Numbered from the stretch's first letter, positions 35,195 to 43,950 are shown. The stretch: 64,000 nt of DNA from Syntrophotalea acetylenivorans (GCF_001887775.1 NZ_CP015519.1:2666001-2730000), one strand, 5' to 3'. A program made the numbers and translations. The notes: generated by a model not told the origin, from the sequence alone.

Positions 35195-35857
35195 ATGCTA
35201 CTGCAGGAACAACGGGAAGCCATCGTCAAGTTCGGTCAGAAAATGATCACCTCGCAGCTGACCACCGGGGCGGGCGGTAATTTGAGTATTTTCGATCGTG
35301 CCAGCGGTAGAGTCGCCATCAGCCCTAGCGGCATCGAGTATTTCGACCTGCAGCCGGAGGACGTGGTTATCACCGATCTCGACGGGCAGGTCATCGAGGG
35401 CCAATATACCCCCTCCAGCGAGCTCGGTTTTCACCTCGCCCTTTATCGTCAGCGCCCCGATGTGAACGCCGTTCTTCATACCCATTCGGTGTATGCCACT
35501 ACCATCGCTTGTCTGGGCTGGGAAATTCCAGCGGTGCACTATCTGGTGGGTTTTTCCGGTCACAAGGTGCCCCTGGCTCCTTACGCCACCTTCGGCACCC
35601 CGGAGCTGGCTCACAATGTGGCGACCGCTATCGGCGATTACAATGCCGTGTTGCTGGCGAACCATGGGCTGGTGGCTGTCGGCGCCGATCTCAGCCGCGC
35701 TTTTAATACGGCCGAGGAGATCGAATTGGTGGCGCGGATTTACTATCAGACCAAGTCGGTGGGCAACCCGGTAATCTTGCCCGGGGAGGAAATGGATCGG
35801 GTGTTGGACAAGTTCGCTACCTACGGTCAGTCCCCCAAGGATGAGAGTAATGTTTGA
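35195..35857 (+). CDS. Class II aldolase (fuculose-phosphate aldolase-like)
   Basis: A 220-residue zinc aldolase of the FucA/RhaD/AraD family. The zinc ligands are in VLHTHSVYAT (near 93) and the later ANHG; the substrate loop GAGGNLSIFD is near 25-34 and ISPSGIEY near 42. It cleaves a ketose-1-phosphate or a 5-deoxysugar phosphate to DHAP plus an aldehyde. No fucose genes are nearby. Its last 8 bases overlap the aminotransferase gene, so a joint pathway is likely. A role in 5-deoxyribose salvage is possible but unproven. Confidence 0.88.
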   Translation: MLLQEQREAIVKFGQKMITSQLTTGAGGNLSIFDRASGRVAISPSGIEYFDLQPEDVVITDLDGQVIEGQYTPSSELGFHLALYRQRPDVNAVLHTHSVYATTIACLGWEIPAVHYLVGFSGHKVPLAPYATFGTPELAHNVATAIGDYNAVLLANHGLVAVGADLSRAFNTAEEIELVARIYYQTKSVGNPVILPGEEMDRVLDKFATYGQSPKDESNV

Positions 35858-37013
35858 TTTCGACCGAATCGTTGATCGCAGCGGTAGCGGTTCCCTCAAG
35901 TGGGATCGCTATGCCGGGCGCGACGTGCTGCCCCTATGGGTGGCGGATATGGATTTTGCCGCTCCTCCGGCGGTTCTCGCCGCCTTGCAGCAGCGGGTCG
36001 AGCATGGCGTGTTCGGCTATACCCATGCCCCCGAAGAGCTGGTCGAGGTGATTCTCGAGCGGCTTTGGCAGCGCCATCGCTGGAGGGTACAAGCCGAGTC
36101 GCTGGTCTGGTTGCCGGGTCTGGTGGTGGGGTTGAACGTTGCCTGCCGGGCGGTGGGAGAAGAGGGTAGTGAAGTACTGTCCATGACGCCTATTTATCCA
36201 CCCTTTCTGTCCGCACCGAAATTGTCGGGTCGCAAACTGGTAACGGTGCCGATGATGCAGGAAGGAACCCGGTGGCTGATCGATTTCGAAGCGATGGAGG
36301 CCGCCATTACTCCGGCAAGTCGCCTGTTGTTGCTCTGTAGCCCTCAAAATCCAACCGGACGGGTCTTTAACAAGCAGGAACTCGGACAACTGGCCGAGTT
36401 CTGCCAGCGCCACGATCTGATTCTCTGCTCCGACGAAATCCACGGCGACCTGGTGCTTGAACCGGACTGTGAACATTTGCCCACGGCCTCCCTCGACGCC
36501 GGGATAGCCGCTCGCACCATCACCCTCATGGCTCCGAGCAAAACCTTCAATCTGCCCGGTCTCAACTGTGCCTTTGCCATCATCACCGACGCAAGCCTGC
36601 GCCGCCGTTTTCAGCGGGCCATGGCCGGCATCGTGCCTTACGTTAATCTGTTCGGCTATGTCGGTGCCCTTGCCGCCTACCGTGACAGCGGTGATTGGCG
36701 CGCGGCATTGCTCGATTACCTACGTGACAACCGGGCGCTGGTGATGGACGCCCTGGGGACCATGTCCGGCTTGCAGGCCACCTGCGGTGAAGCGACCTAT
36801 CTGACCTGGGTCGACGCTCGTAACACCGGTCTCTCAGAACCGGCAAAATTCTTCGAGGAGGCCGGCGTCGGCCTCTCCGATGGCGCTGAATTTGGTGCGC
36901 CCGGTTTTCTACGTCTAAATTTCGGCTGCCCGCGCTCTGTGCTCGAACAAGGTCTGGAACGTATGGCACGTGCGACGAACGGTCTGGCCTGCAGTATTAA
37001 GGAGCGTCGATGA
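35850..37013 (+). CDS. PatB/MalY-type PLP enzyme (cystathionine beta-lyase family)
   Basis: A 387-residue fold-type I PLP enzyme. It opens FDFDRIVDRSGSGSLKWDRY and LPLWVADMDFAAPPAV, the PatB/MalY start. It carries CSPQNPTGRVF (near 157), CSDEIHGDL (near 195), the PLP lysine in APSKTFNLPGLN (near 230) and LRLNFGCPRSVLEQGLERM at the end. Such enzymes are C-S beta-lyases acting on cystathionine or S-conjugates, or aminotransferases. The ATG at 35850 overlaps the aldolase end, and its own end overlaps the ATP-grasp gene by 4 bases. Confidence 0.88.
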   Translation: MFDFDRIVDRSGSGSLKWDRYAGRDVLPLWVADMDFAAPPAVLAALQQRVEHGVFGYTHAPEELVEVILERLWQRHRWRVQAESLVWLPGLVVGLNVACRAVGEEGSEVLSMTPIYPPFLSAPKLSGRKLVTVPMMQEGTRWLIDFEAMEAAITPASRLLLLCSPQNPTGRVFNKQELGQLAEFCQRHDLILCSDEIHGDLVLEPDCEHLPTASLDAGIAARTITLMAPSKTFNLPGLNCAFAIITDASLRRRFQRAMAGIVPYVNLFGYVGALAAYRDSGDWRAALLDYLRDNRALVMDALGTMSGLQATCGEATYLTWVDARNTGLSEPAKFFEEAGVGLSDGAEFGAPGFLRLNFGCPRSVLEQGLERMARATNGLACSIKERR

Positions 37014-38113
37014 CTCCATATCAACAGGTCATCAGTTCGACCACCGTTGAACTGCCGCGCCCGGCCCTTAGGGAAATGGTGCGCCTGATGCGCGCCCTCT
37101 ACGCCCTCGGCCATCTACCCGCCTATCGAGAACGGGTCCTGCCCCAGCTGCCGTCGGTGGCGCGCTTCGATCCCGGGCACGATGCGGTGATGATGGGTTA
37201 CGATTTTCATCTCACCGAGGAGGGTCCGCGTCTCATCGAAGTCAACACTAATGCCGGGGGCGGATTGCTGGCCTATCAGGCCCAATACGGCTTTAAGGGT
37301 GAGGGCTCTACCGACCTGGACCGCCTGCAACGAGGATTTCTTGTCTCCTTCGGCGAAGAATTGGCCCGCCATGGCCGCTCTGGCTTAAAGCGGGTAGCCA
37401 TTATCGACGAGACGCCATCGGAACAGTTTCTCTATCACGAGATGCTGACCTACGCCGACTTGCTGCAACAGCAGGGCATCGACGCCCAGGTGGTCGATCC
37501 CTCTGCGTTGCAGGCCGATGAAAACGGCGTGCTGCTTCAGGGCCAGACCGTCGATCTGGTCTACAATCGCCACTGCGATTTCTATCTCGATAGCGAGGCT
37601 ATGTCCGGTTTGCGCGCTGCCTACCTGGCCCAAAAGGTCTGCCTCACCCCCAACCCCTTCGTCTACGGTCTGCTGGCCGACAAGCGGCGCATGATCCTTT
37701 GGTCCGATCCGGCCTTTCTGGCTGAACTTGGATTGAGTGATCGGGGCGTCGATCTGTTGTTGCGAACTGTGCCGCAAAGCCGCCTGCTGGCTGACGTGGA
37801 TGTGGAGCAGGCCTGGCAGCAGCGTAAGCAGTTGGCCTTCAAGCCGGTGACTCGCTTCGGCAGTCGCGGTGTGCTGTTGGGCCGTAAGATCTCCCGCAAG
37901 CGTTTCGACGAGCTGACGCCGGACGAGACATTGGTCCAGCAGTTGGTGCCTCCCTCCGAAGTAACCGCCGAGAACGGCGAAGTTATGAAAGCCGACTTTC
38001 GCCTGTTCGCCTATCGCAACCGCCTGCTTGGCGTCGCGGCCCGTCTCTACCAGGGCCAGGTCACCAATATGCGCACCCCCGGTGGAGGCTATGCGCCGGT
38101 ACGGATTGTTTAG
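37010..38113 (+). CDS. Uncharacterised ATP-grasp-like protein
   Basis: A 367-residue protein that I do not recognise as a named enzyme. The N-terminal half has GYDFHLTEEGPRLIEVNTNAG (residues 64-84), a catalytic-end ATP-grasp motif with the metal-binding EVN. The C-terminal half has QLAFKPVTRFGSRGVLLG (near 280) and later MKADFRLFAYRNRLLGVAARL, like the ATP-binding part. That order suggests a circularly permuted ATP-grasp ligase, as in glutathionylspermidine synthase relatives. Translation is coupled to the C-S lyase gene (ATGA overlap). Confidence 0.7.
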   Translation: MTPYQQVISSTTVELPRPALREMVRLMRALYALGHLPAYRERVLPQLPSVARFDPGHDAVMMGYDFHLTEEGPRLIEVNTNAGGGLLAYQAQYGFKGEGSTDLDRLQRGFLVSFGEELARHGRSGLKRVAIIDETPSEQFLYHEMLTYADLLQQQGIDAQVVDPSALQADENGVLLQGQTVDLVYNRHCDFYLDSEAMSGLRAAYLAQKVCLTPNPFVYGLLADKRRMILWSDPAFLAELGLSDRGVDLLLRTVPQSRLLADVDVEQAWQQRKQLAFKPVTRFGSRGVLLGRKISRKRFDELTPDETLVQQLVPPSEVTAENGEVMKADFRLFAYRNRLLGVAARLYQGQVTNMRTPGGGYAPVRIV

Positions 38114-38145
38114 TTCCCGAGCTGCAACTCCTGAAAATCTAATCC

Positions 38146-38174
38146 TTGACCCGCTGTACACTCTGGGCTAGATT
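38146..38174 (+). promoter_or_regulatory. Sigma70-type promoter of the YbgC-like gene
   Basis: -35 TTGACC (38146-38151), 17-base spacer, -10 TAGATT (38169-38174). A leader of about 190 bases follows, in which I see no recognised element. Confidence 0.6.
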
Positions 38175-38371
38175 GGCAATTTCTTATTGTTGGTTTCTTC
38201 CAGGGAGGAAAGCAGGGGCAGGTAAAGATGACCCCAGCTTGAAATGCTGTCCGAACAGTGCCTGGCCCCATTGGGCGGTTCTTGTCTGAGTGTCTCTGCC
38301 TTCCTCGCTTTCAATATTGGGCAGTCTCTTCAGCTGAATTTGCAGGCCGTTGAAGAAGAGTTGAGCGGGAT

Positions 38372-38776
38372 ATGGAACCCTTCGTCCACAACAGGATCGT
38401 CACCATCAACGATACGGACATGTTCGGGGTCGTTTACTACCTGAATTATCTGCAATGGTGCGCCGAGGCCAGAGAGTTGTTTGCCTTCAGGTATGTCGAA
38501 GGGTTTCCGGAAAAGCACCTTATTTCCGTAGTCGATATGGACACGAAGTATTTCGCCCCGGCCAGGCTGAAGGAAGAGATAGCCATCCAGGTCCATCTCG
38601 ATTTTACGGACCGGAAAACCACCCACCACATGTACTTCGATCTGCGCCGGAACTCGGACGGCAAGCAGATCGCCACCCACTGGCAGACCCTGCTGTTTAC
38701 CTCCCTGAACGGTAAAATCCTGAAACTGCCTGAACAGGCCGTAGAACTTATCGAGCGTTGCCGTCCGAAAAGTTGA
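38372..38776 (+). CDS. YbgC-like acyl-CoA thioesterase (4HBT family)
   Basis: A 134-residue hot-dog thioesterase. The active-site signature INDTDMFGVVYYLNYLQW (residues 12-29) has the 4HBT-type Asp and the tyrosine-rich helix. It hydrolyses acyl-CoA or 4-hydroxybenzoyl-CoA-like esters in the cytoplasm. It lies alone between a promoter at 38146 and a strong terminator at 38931, not beside the tol-pal genes where ybgC is usually found. Confidence 0.82.
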   Translation: MEPFVHNRIVTINDTDMFGVVYYLNYLQWCAEARELFAFRYVEGFPEKHLISVVDMDTKYFAPARLKEEIAIQVHLDFTDRKTTHHMYFDLRRNSDGKQIATHWQTLLFTSLNGKILKLPEQAVELIERCRPKS

Positions 38777-38930
38777 TGAAGCGTCAGTGTTTTCTAAGCT
38801 TTTCCCTTGCCGGGGCATCGTGACTCAACATGAACTTTTGCTACACTGTTAGCAGTTCTCTGTCTCGCGGATAGATTCATGAAAGAACAGGCTCTGCGTA
38901 AGTTGCACTCACGAATTGAATCCAGGAAAT

Positions 38931-38970
38931 AAAAAGCTGCTGGCCCGATCGGGCCAGCAGCTTTTGTTTT
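38931..38970. terminator. Bidirectional rho-independent terminator
   Basis: Perfect palindrome AAAAGCTGCTGGCCCG / its complement with almost no loop, then TTTTGTTTT on the plus strand and AAAAA before it. It separates the converging thioesterase and peptidase genes. Confidence 0.9.
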
Positions 38971-39010
38971 AAGTATGATGTGCCGGTAAAGCATACCGGA
39001 TGGCGGATGA

Positions 39011-40324
39011 TCAATAAGCTGCCGGTGGCGGAGCCAGGGCGGCTTGCCATTTATCGGTGAAGTTGTGCTTGATCCAGTTGGGGTCCCACCATTCCAGGGG
39101 ATTGACCGGGATGCCGCCGATGGTCACAGCGTAATGCAGGTGGTCGCCGCCGGCCATGCCGGTTGCACCGGTGCGGCCGAGGATGGTGCCTTTATCAACC
39201 TGGTCGCCGGTACTCACACTGATGGTACTGAGGTGAGAATAGAGGGTCTGCAGGCCAATTCCGTGGTCGATAATGACGCAATTACCGTAGATGCCGAGGT
39301 AATCGGCGAAGACCACTTTGCCGCTGTTGGCTGCCGGGACCGGCGAATTGGCCAGGGAAGCGAGGTCGTGACCGAGGTGAGTCTGCTGATCGACCTTGTT
39401 TCCGCCGTACATATAGGAGCGCACCTCATTGAACCCGGCTCGGTTGGCGGCGTTAGGCAGACGCAGGAAGGCTCCTTGCCAGGTGGGGCTGGTGACGGTC
39501 AAACTGCCCAGCTCTTTTAGCTTGGCTCGGTTCTGTACCCGCAACTCGCGATTGACGCGCAAAAAGATGTCGAGCATGTTGTCGGCATCGGGGTAGAGGT
39601 CCTGGAACTCGGGCATCTTGCTGTCGAGAAAACCTTGACTCAGGTTGATTTGATCCCGCTTGGGCGGCCGGGGGTTGGTGTGATAGTAAAACCCAGCTTT
39701 ACGTTCGTTGCCGGCTGCGTCGACGGCGATCACCCGTGGCAGAAAATCGGCCTGGGCCATGTTGAAAGGGAAGGCGAACAGGCAAGCGTAAAAACCTTCA
39801 TCCTGCAGGTAGCCTGGGAAAAAGTGCTCGCCGACCTGCACACCGCTACGTTCCACATTTTCGGAGACTTTGTACAGCACCAGGCCGGCTCCGCTCTGGT
39901 TGATATTGTGAGCACGGCTCAATACCGATACGATCGGCGGTCGGGAATCGAAATCGAAGCTAAAGCTTTGGCTGACGCTGTTGGCAAGAAGAGCCTGATC
40001 GGTAGCGGTCACCTGGATAGATAGCGGGCTGTTGTTGAGCTTGATGTCTTTCAGGCTCAGGTCAAGAAGTTGGCTGGCGGTGCCCCGGGGAAAGTCGGAA
40101 CGCAGGATCTCAACGGTCTTTTCACCCTGAGTGATGGTAACCAAAACGTTTTTCAGGCCTGCCCCGTCATCCTCCAGGGTCAAGATCGGCGGGCGCTTAG
40201 CCGATATGGGGCCGCTGTCGGGAGTCAGAATCAGGCTGGGTGCCTGACTGTCCCGAAGCAGAAAATAGCCGCCGGCGGCAACGACGATGAGAAGCAGTAA
40301 AATAGTAAGCGCATAATGTTTCAA
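39011..40324 (-). CDS. M23-family metallopeptidase (LytM domain)
   Basis: A 437-residue envelope protein with one N-terminal hydrophobic helix (residues 5-23), an Ig-like middle region and a C-terminal LytM domain. The zinc ligands are seen in QQTHLGHDLAS (HxxxD) and GGDHLHYAV (HxH), and YSHLSTISV lies between them. It should cut peptidoglycan cross-bridges or activate amidases in the periplasm. No partner genes are adjacent. Confidence 0.88.
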   Translation of the reverse strand: MKHYALTILLLLIVVAAGGYFLLRDSQAPSLILTPDSGPISAKRPPILTLEDDGAGLKNVLVTITQGEKTVEILRSDFPRGTASQLLDLSLKDIKLNNSPLSIQVTATDQALLANSVSQSFSFDFDSRPPIVSVLSRAHNINQSGAGLVLYKVSENVERSGVQVGEHFFPGYLQDEGFYACLFAFPFNMAQADFLPRVIAVDAAGNERKAGFYYHTNPRPPKRDQINLSQGFLDSKMPEFQDLYPDADNMLDIFLRVNRELRVQNRAKLKELGSLTVTSPTWQGAFLRLPNAANRAGFNEVRSYMYGGNKVDQQTHLGHDLASLANSPVPAANSGKVVFADYLGIYGNCVIIDHGIGLQTLYSHLSTISVSTGDQVDKGTILGRTGATGMAGGDHLHYAVTIGGIPVNPLEWWDPNWIKHNFTDKWQAALAPPPAAY

Positions 40325-40381
40325 GGGTGGTCCTCCAGAGCAAAGGTGGGTGGATAGCCGAAGTGTCAGGGGAAAAGTCGG

Positions 40382-40777
40382 TCAGCCTCGCACCAGACGA
40401 TACCAACCGGAAGCAAGCAGTCCCCAGAGCAGGCACAGGCCGCCAATCAATACAGGTGTCAGAGCCCCGTAACCGAACCCGAACAGGCCCTTGCCCTGGT
40501 TGGGGAAGAACACCAGCAGAGCGTATGCGGTCGGTGCCAGGCTGATCAGGATGCCTCGCATCGGTACTTGGTTGGGCAGCATCGGCAGGGCCAACAGCAG
40601 CCCGCAGAGGCCGCCGAACATGAGGCGGGCGTAAAGCCAGCCGGTGGTAAGACGGGGCCCCAGGGCAACTCCCATCCAGGCCGTGACACCATCTCTCCCT
40701 AGCAACCAGAAAACCACGCAGGCAACCAGGGCGGCAACCGTGCCGCTGACATAGGCCAAGCTCAATTTGCGTAACAT
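40382..40777 (-). CDS. Hypothetical four-helix membrane protein
   Basis: 131 residues with about four hydrophobic segments (AYVSGTVAALVACVVFWLLG, ARLMFGGLCGLLLALPML, ILISLAPTAYALLVFF, ALTPVLIGGLCLLWGLLAS). No family recognised. It lies 40 bases after the YvlD-like gene on the same strand, so the two probably share a transcript. Confidence 0.7.
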   Translation of the reverse strand: MLRKLSLAYVSGTVAALVACVVFWLLGRDGVTAWMGVALGPRLTTGWLYARLMFGGLCGLLLALPMLPNQVPMRGILISLAPTAYALLVFFPNQGKGLFGFGYGALTPVLIGGLCLLWGLLASGWYRLVRG

Positions 40778-40816
40778 CGATTCCTCCGAAAATTCAAAAC
40801 AAAATAAATAGAAAGT

Positions 40817-41209
40817 TTATTCCCAGCGCCCTCGTTTTTGCTGAAGGGTGATGACCTCCATCTTTCCTTGATCGTTGATCATGGAGGTCAGCAGCCAGCT
40901 GACGATGCCTATGACCAGTGAACCGAAGATCGCCGACCAGAACCCGGCAATATGAAAGCCGGAGATGACCCCGGAGACCATCATCAACATCAGGGCGTTG
41001 ATAACGAAAGTGAACAGGCCGAGGGTGAGAATGTTGAGGGGCAGGGTTAGCAACAGCAGTAGCGGCCGAAGCAGGGCGTTGAGAATGCCGAGAATGGCGG
41101 CCGCAAAAAAGGCCGAAAAAACGCCACTGACCTGGATGCCGGGTAACAGATAGGCGGCTGCCATGATGGCCACCGTCAACATCAACCAGCGCACTAAAAG
41201 ACCTTTCAT
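40817..41209 (-). CDS. Phage holin IV/YvlD-family small membrane protein
   Basis: 130 residues with four hydrophobic segments. The family pattern AAAILGILNALLRPLLLLLTLPLNILTLGLFTF is clear (residues about 36-68). YvlD-like proteins are inner-membrane proteins of unknown role, often in stress operons, and are not real phage holins. An ATG after a GGGAAAGC ribosome site starts it. Confidence 0.82.
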   Translation of the reverse strand: MKGLLVRWLMLTVAIMAAAYLLPGIQVSGVFSAFFAAAILGILNALLRPLLLLLTLPLNILTLGLFTFVINALMLMMVSGVISGFHIAGFWSAIFGSLVIGIVSWLLTSMINDQGKMEVITLQQKRGRWE

Positions 41210-41343
41210 TGCTTTCCCCTCCGAGAGTTGCCGGCACGAAAATGTGAAGGACGTTTTTCGGCCCGGCCAATGGTATCAAGGATAACGGATTTTTCCTTGT
41301 CTGGGAAGAGGGTAGGGCTCCTTTTGTTTTGGAGGCCGGAAAC

Positions 41344-41368
41344 ATAAAAACCGCGCCCGAAGGCGCGG
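41344..41368 (-). terminator. Rho-independent terminator of the fasciclin gene
   Basis: Minus strand stem CCGCGCC, loop TTCG, GGCGCGG, then TTTTTATG. Confidence 0.88.
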
Positions 41369-41396
41369 CTCAAGTTCGGGAGAAGGGGCAGGCGGG

Positions 41397-41819
41397 TCAA
41401 CAACAGGCGCAATACCAACCGGAAAATTTAGGAAGAAATACATTGTCGATAACGTGAATTGTGCCGTTGCTGCAGGCAATGTCGGTAGCGACCAGATAAG
41501 CATTGTCGATCTTATACTGGCCTACGTCCAGCTGAACGGTCAGTTGTTTTCCACTCAGGGTGTAGATGCTCTCGGTCTGCTCGATGCCCGCCCTGTCGAT
41601 TTTCTCCTCGACAATATGGTAGCTCAGGGTCGACTTCAGTTTGTCGAGGTCGTTTACCAGGTCTTCGACATTGATACGGGTGAAGGCTTGATCGTTAGGG
41701 GCAAAAAAGGTGATGGGACCTGCTTCGTTGAGTCGTTCTTCCAGGCCGGCTTTTTTCAGGGCGGACAGCAGGGTGGTGAAGGAACCGTCCTCTTTCAGGG
41801 TGCTAAGGATGTCGTTCAT
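41397..41819 (-). CDS. Fasciclin-domain protein
   Basis: A 140-residue single FAS1 domain: ILSTLKEDGSFTTLLSALKKAGL at the start, ITFFAPNDQAF (H1 motif) near 36, YHIVEE (the YH motif) near 68 and GTIHVIDNVFLP near the end. It has no signal peptide, which is unusual since most FAS1 proteins are exported. It ends in CACC. It has its own promoter and terminator. Confidence 0.92.
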   Translation of the reverse strand: MNDILSTLKEDGSFTTLLSALKKAGLEERLNEAGPITFFAPNDQAFTRINVEDLVNDLDKLKSTLSYHIVEEKIDRAGIEQTESIYTLSGKQLTVQLDVGQYKIDNAYLVATDIACSNGTIHVIDNVFLPKFSGWYCACC

Positions 41820-41876
41820 GTCTGCTCCTTTGCTGTTTGCACCACATCTTTAAAAAGGTTGACAGATACGGTAATA

Positions 41877-41905
41877 ATTATAGCGGTTAGGACGGCTAAC
41901 CGCAA
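41877..41905 (-). promoter_or_regulatory. Fasciclin gene promoter with a palindromic operator in its spacer
   Basis: Minus strand -35 TTGCGG (41905-41900), 17-base spacer, perfect -10 TATAAT (41882-41877). A perfect 8-bp inverted repeat GCGGTTAG-ccgtc-CTAACCGC (41903-41883) spans the spacer. It also lies just after the helicase stop and could serve as that gene's terminator hairpin. Confidence 0.65.
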
Positions 41906-41919
41906 GATAGTCGCCGGTT

Positions 41920-43950
41920 TCAATCGGCCAGCATCTGCTGGATGCCGGCGAAAAAGCTGGTTGCCCGTTGCTCCTGTTGATCGGGGTCGAGGGGTTGGGG
42001 AGTGTCGCTGTCGATGCGGTTGAGGAGTTCCTTGGGAATCTCCTCGAGAAAGGGACTCGGCACCCGGACCTGCAATTGGCCGTATTTCTTGCGTTTGGCG
42101 GCGTGGAGCAGGGTCAGAGTACGCTGGGCGCGGGTGATGCCGACATAACAGAGGCGTCGCTCTTCTTCAATATCGGTAACGACCGATTTTTTGTGGGGCA
42201 GCAGGTCGTCTTCCAGACCGACCAGGAACACATGGGGGAATTCCAGACCCTTGCTGGCATGCAGACTCATGAGTACGACCGCATCTTTTTTAAGTTTACT
42301 CTCCTTGTCGTTACGGCCCGGTTCGTCGCGGTCGAGGAGAGAGACCTTTTCCAGAAAGCCGGACAGGCTCGGAGTGGCTTCCCGTTCTTCGTAAGAGGCC
42401 ATGGCGTTGATGACCTCGGCGACATTGTCGGCCCGTCGCCGACCCTTTTCCGGGTCTTCAGCCGTTCGGTAGATTTCCTCTTCCAGGGCCAGGTCGCTTA
42501 GTAGTTCGCGGGCGGTATCACTCAACTTGCCCAGCTGAAAGCGGCGCCGAAAGCGCTCTATGAGCCGTACAAAGTCGACTATGGCGGCCCGGACCTTGTC
42601 TCCCAGTTCGGTGATTTCTTCCGCGTCTTTCAGGACCTGCCAGAGGGGGCGGTTTTCAGCCAGGGAGTGGCGAATAAGGTGGTCGGCGCTGGTGGTGCCG
42701 ATGCCCCGCTTGGGAAAGTTGAGGATGCGCAACAGGTTGATTTCGTCCTGGGGATTCTGCAGAAACTTGAGATAGGCCAGTACGTCCTTGACCTCCTTGC
42801 GGTCGAAAAATTGTTGGCCCCCGATGAGCACATAGGGGATGTTGTCGTACCGCAGCTGCTCTTCAAAAGCTCGCGACTGGGCATTGGTCCGAAACAGTAC
42901 GGCGAAGTCGCTGTAGCGGCATTCATCAGCGTAGCGCTCGGCCTGAATGCTTTCCACCACCATGCGGGCCTCGTCTTCACCGTCGTCGCAGCAGATGCAG
43001 TGAATGGGTTTGCCGGGACCGCCGGCGGTCCACAGGGCTTTGTCCTTGCGCTTCTGGTTATGGAGTATGAGGGCGTTAGCCGCTGACAGAATATTACCCG
43101 TGGAACGATAGTTCTGTTCCAGCTTGATCAAGCTGGTCCCGGGAAAATCCTTTTCGAAATCGAGGATGTTGCCAAGGTCGGCCCCTCGCCAGCCGTAGAT
43201 GGACTGGTCATCGTCACCTACCACGCACAGGTTGCTGTGGGAAGCAGACAATAGGCGCAGCAGCTGGTACTGAGCGGCGTTGGTGTCCTGGTATTCGTCA
43301 ACCATCAGATAGCGAAAGCGCTGTTGATATTTATCCAGCACGGCTGGCCGTTCCTGTAGCAGGCGCACGGTAAGCATGATCAGGTCATCGAAGTCGACCG
43401 CGTTAAAGGCTTTGAGGGCGCGTTGGTAGCGGGGGTAAACCTCGGCGGCCAGGCGCCCGTATTCGTCGTCGAAGCGTGGTCGAAAGGCCTCCGGCGGCTG
43501 AAGGCCGTTCTTGGCATCGGAGATCAGCCACAAAATCCGGTCGGCATCGATCTTCTGGTCACCCTGGTGCAGGCCGGAGCAGATGTCGCGGATCAGCCGG
43601 GTCTGGTCGGCGGTGCCGTAGATTGAGAAATTCTTTTTGTAACCGAGTTGGTCAATGTCCTCTTTAAGAATACGCATGCACAGGGCGTGAAAGGTAGAGA
43701 CCACCATGCCTTTGCAGCGTTTGCGCCCGACCATCTCTTCGGTGCGCTGCTTCATCTCGCGCGCTGCTTTATTGGTAAAGGTCACAGCCATGACCTGTTC
43801 GGCCGGCACCTTCAGGGTACACAACAGATGCGCGATACGACAGGTGATAACCCGGGTTTTTCCGGATCCTGCGCCCGCCAGCAACAGCAACGGTCCGTCG
43901 ACGTGGCATACGGCGGCCCGTTGTTGCTCATTTAGATTGGAAAGAGGCAT
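41920..43950 (-). CDS. rep: UvrD/Rep-family ATP-dependent DNA helicase
   Basis: A 676-residue superfamily 1A 3'-5' helicase. The Q motif and Walker A read LNEQQRAAV and LLLAGAGSGKTRVI. Other motifs are VTFTNKAAREM (Ia), DEYQDTN (II), GDDDQSIYGWRGAD (III), QNYRST (IV), LMSLHASKGLEF (V) and RLCYVGITRAQ (VI). The length and lack of a long C-terminal tail are nearer to Rep/PcrA than to UvrD. It probably works in replication restart or repair. Confidence 0.93.
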   Translation of the reverse strand: MPLSNLNEQQRAAVCHVDGPLLLLAGAGSGKTRVITCRIAHLLCTLKVPAEQVMAVTFTNKAAREMKQRTEEMVGRKRCKGMVVSTFHALCMRILKEDIDQLGYKKNFSIYGTADQTRLIRDICSGLHQGDQKIDADRILWLISDAKNGLQPPEAFRPRFDDEYGRLAAEVYPRYQRALKAFNAVDFDDLIMLTVRLLQERPAVLDKYQQRFRYLMVDEYQDTNAAQYQLLRLLSASHSNLCVVGDDDQSIYGWRGADLGNILDFEKDFPGTSLIKLEQNYRSTGNILSAANALILHNQKRKDKALWTAGGPGKPIHCICCDDGEDEARMVVESIQAERYADECRYSDFAVLFRTNAQSRAFEEQLRYDNIPYVLIGGQQFFDRKEVKDVLAYLKFLQNPQDEINLLRILNFPKRGIGTTSADHLIRHSLAENRPLWQVLKDAEEITELGDKVRAAIVDFVRLIERFRRRFQLGKLSDTARELLSDLALEEEIYRTAEDPEKGRRRADNVAEVINAMASYEEREATPSLSGFLEKVSLLDRDEPGRNDKESKLKKDAVVLMSLHASKGLEFPHVFLVGLEDDLLPHKKSVVTDIEEERRLCYVGITRAQRTLTLLHAAKRKKYGQLQVRVPSPFLEEIPKELLNRIDSDTPQPLDPDQQEQRATSFFAGIQQMLAD

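Noticed and set aside
37385-38161. 258-codon minus-strand reading opposite the ATP-grasp-like gene
   Set aside because: No recognisable protein pattern; the plus-strand gene is translationally coupled to its neighbour.
38879-38932. 17-codon frame (MKEQALRKLHSRIESRK) ending right at the 38931 terminator
   Set aside because: No convincing ribosome site or promoter; too short to support without conservation data.
40817-41209. Prophage remnant, suggested by the holin-like protein
   Set aside because: YvlD-type proteins only share a name with phage holins; no other phage genes are nearby.
41855-41890. Plus-strand TTGACA before the helicase end as a promoter
   Set aside because: It would point into the antisense of the helicase gene and has no good -10.
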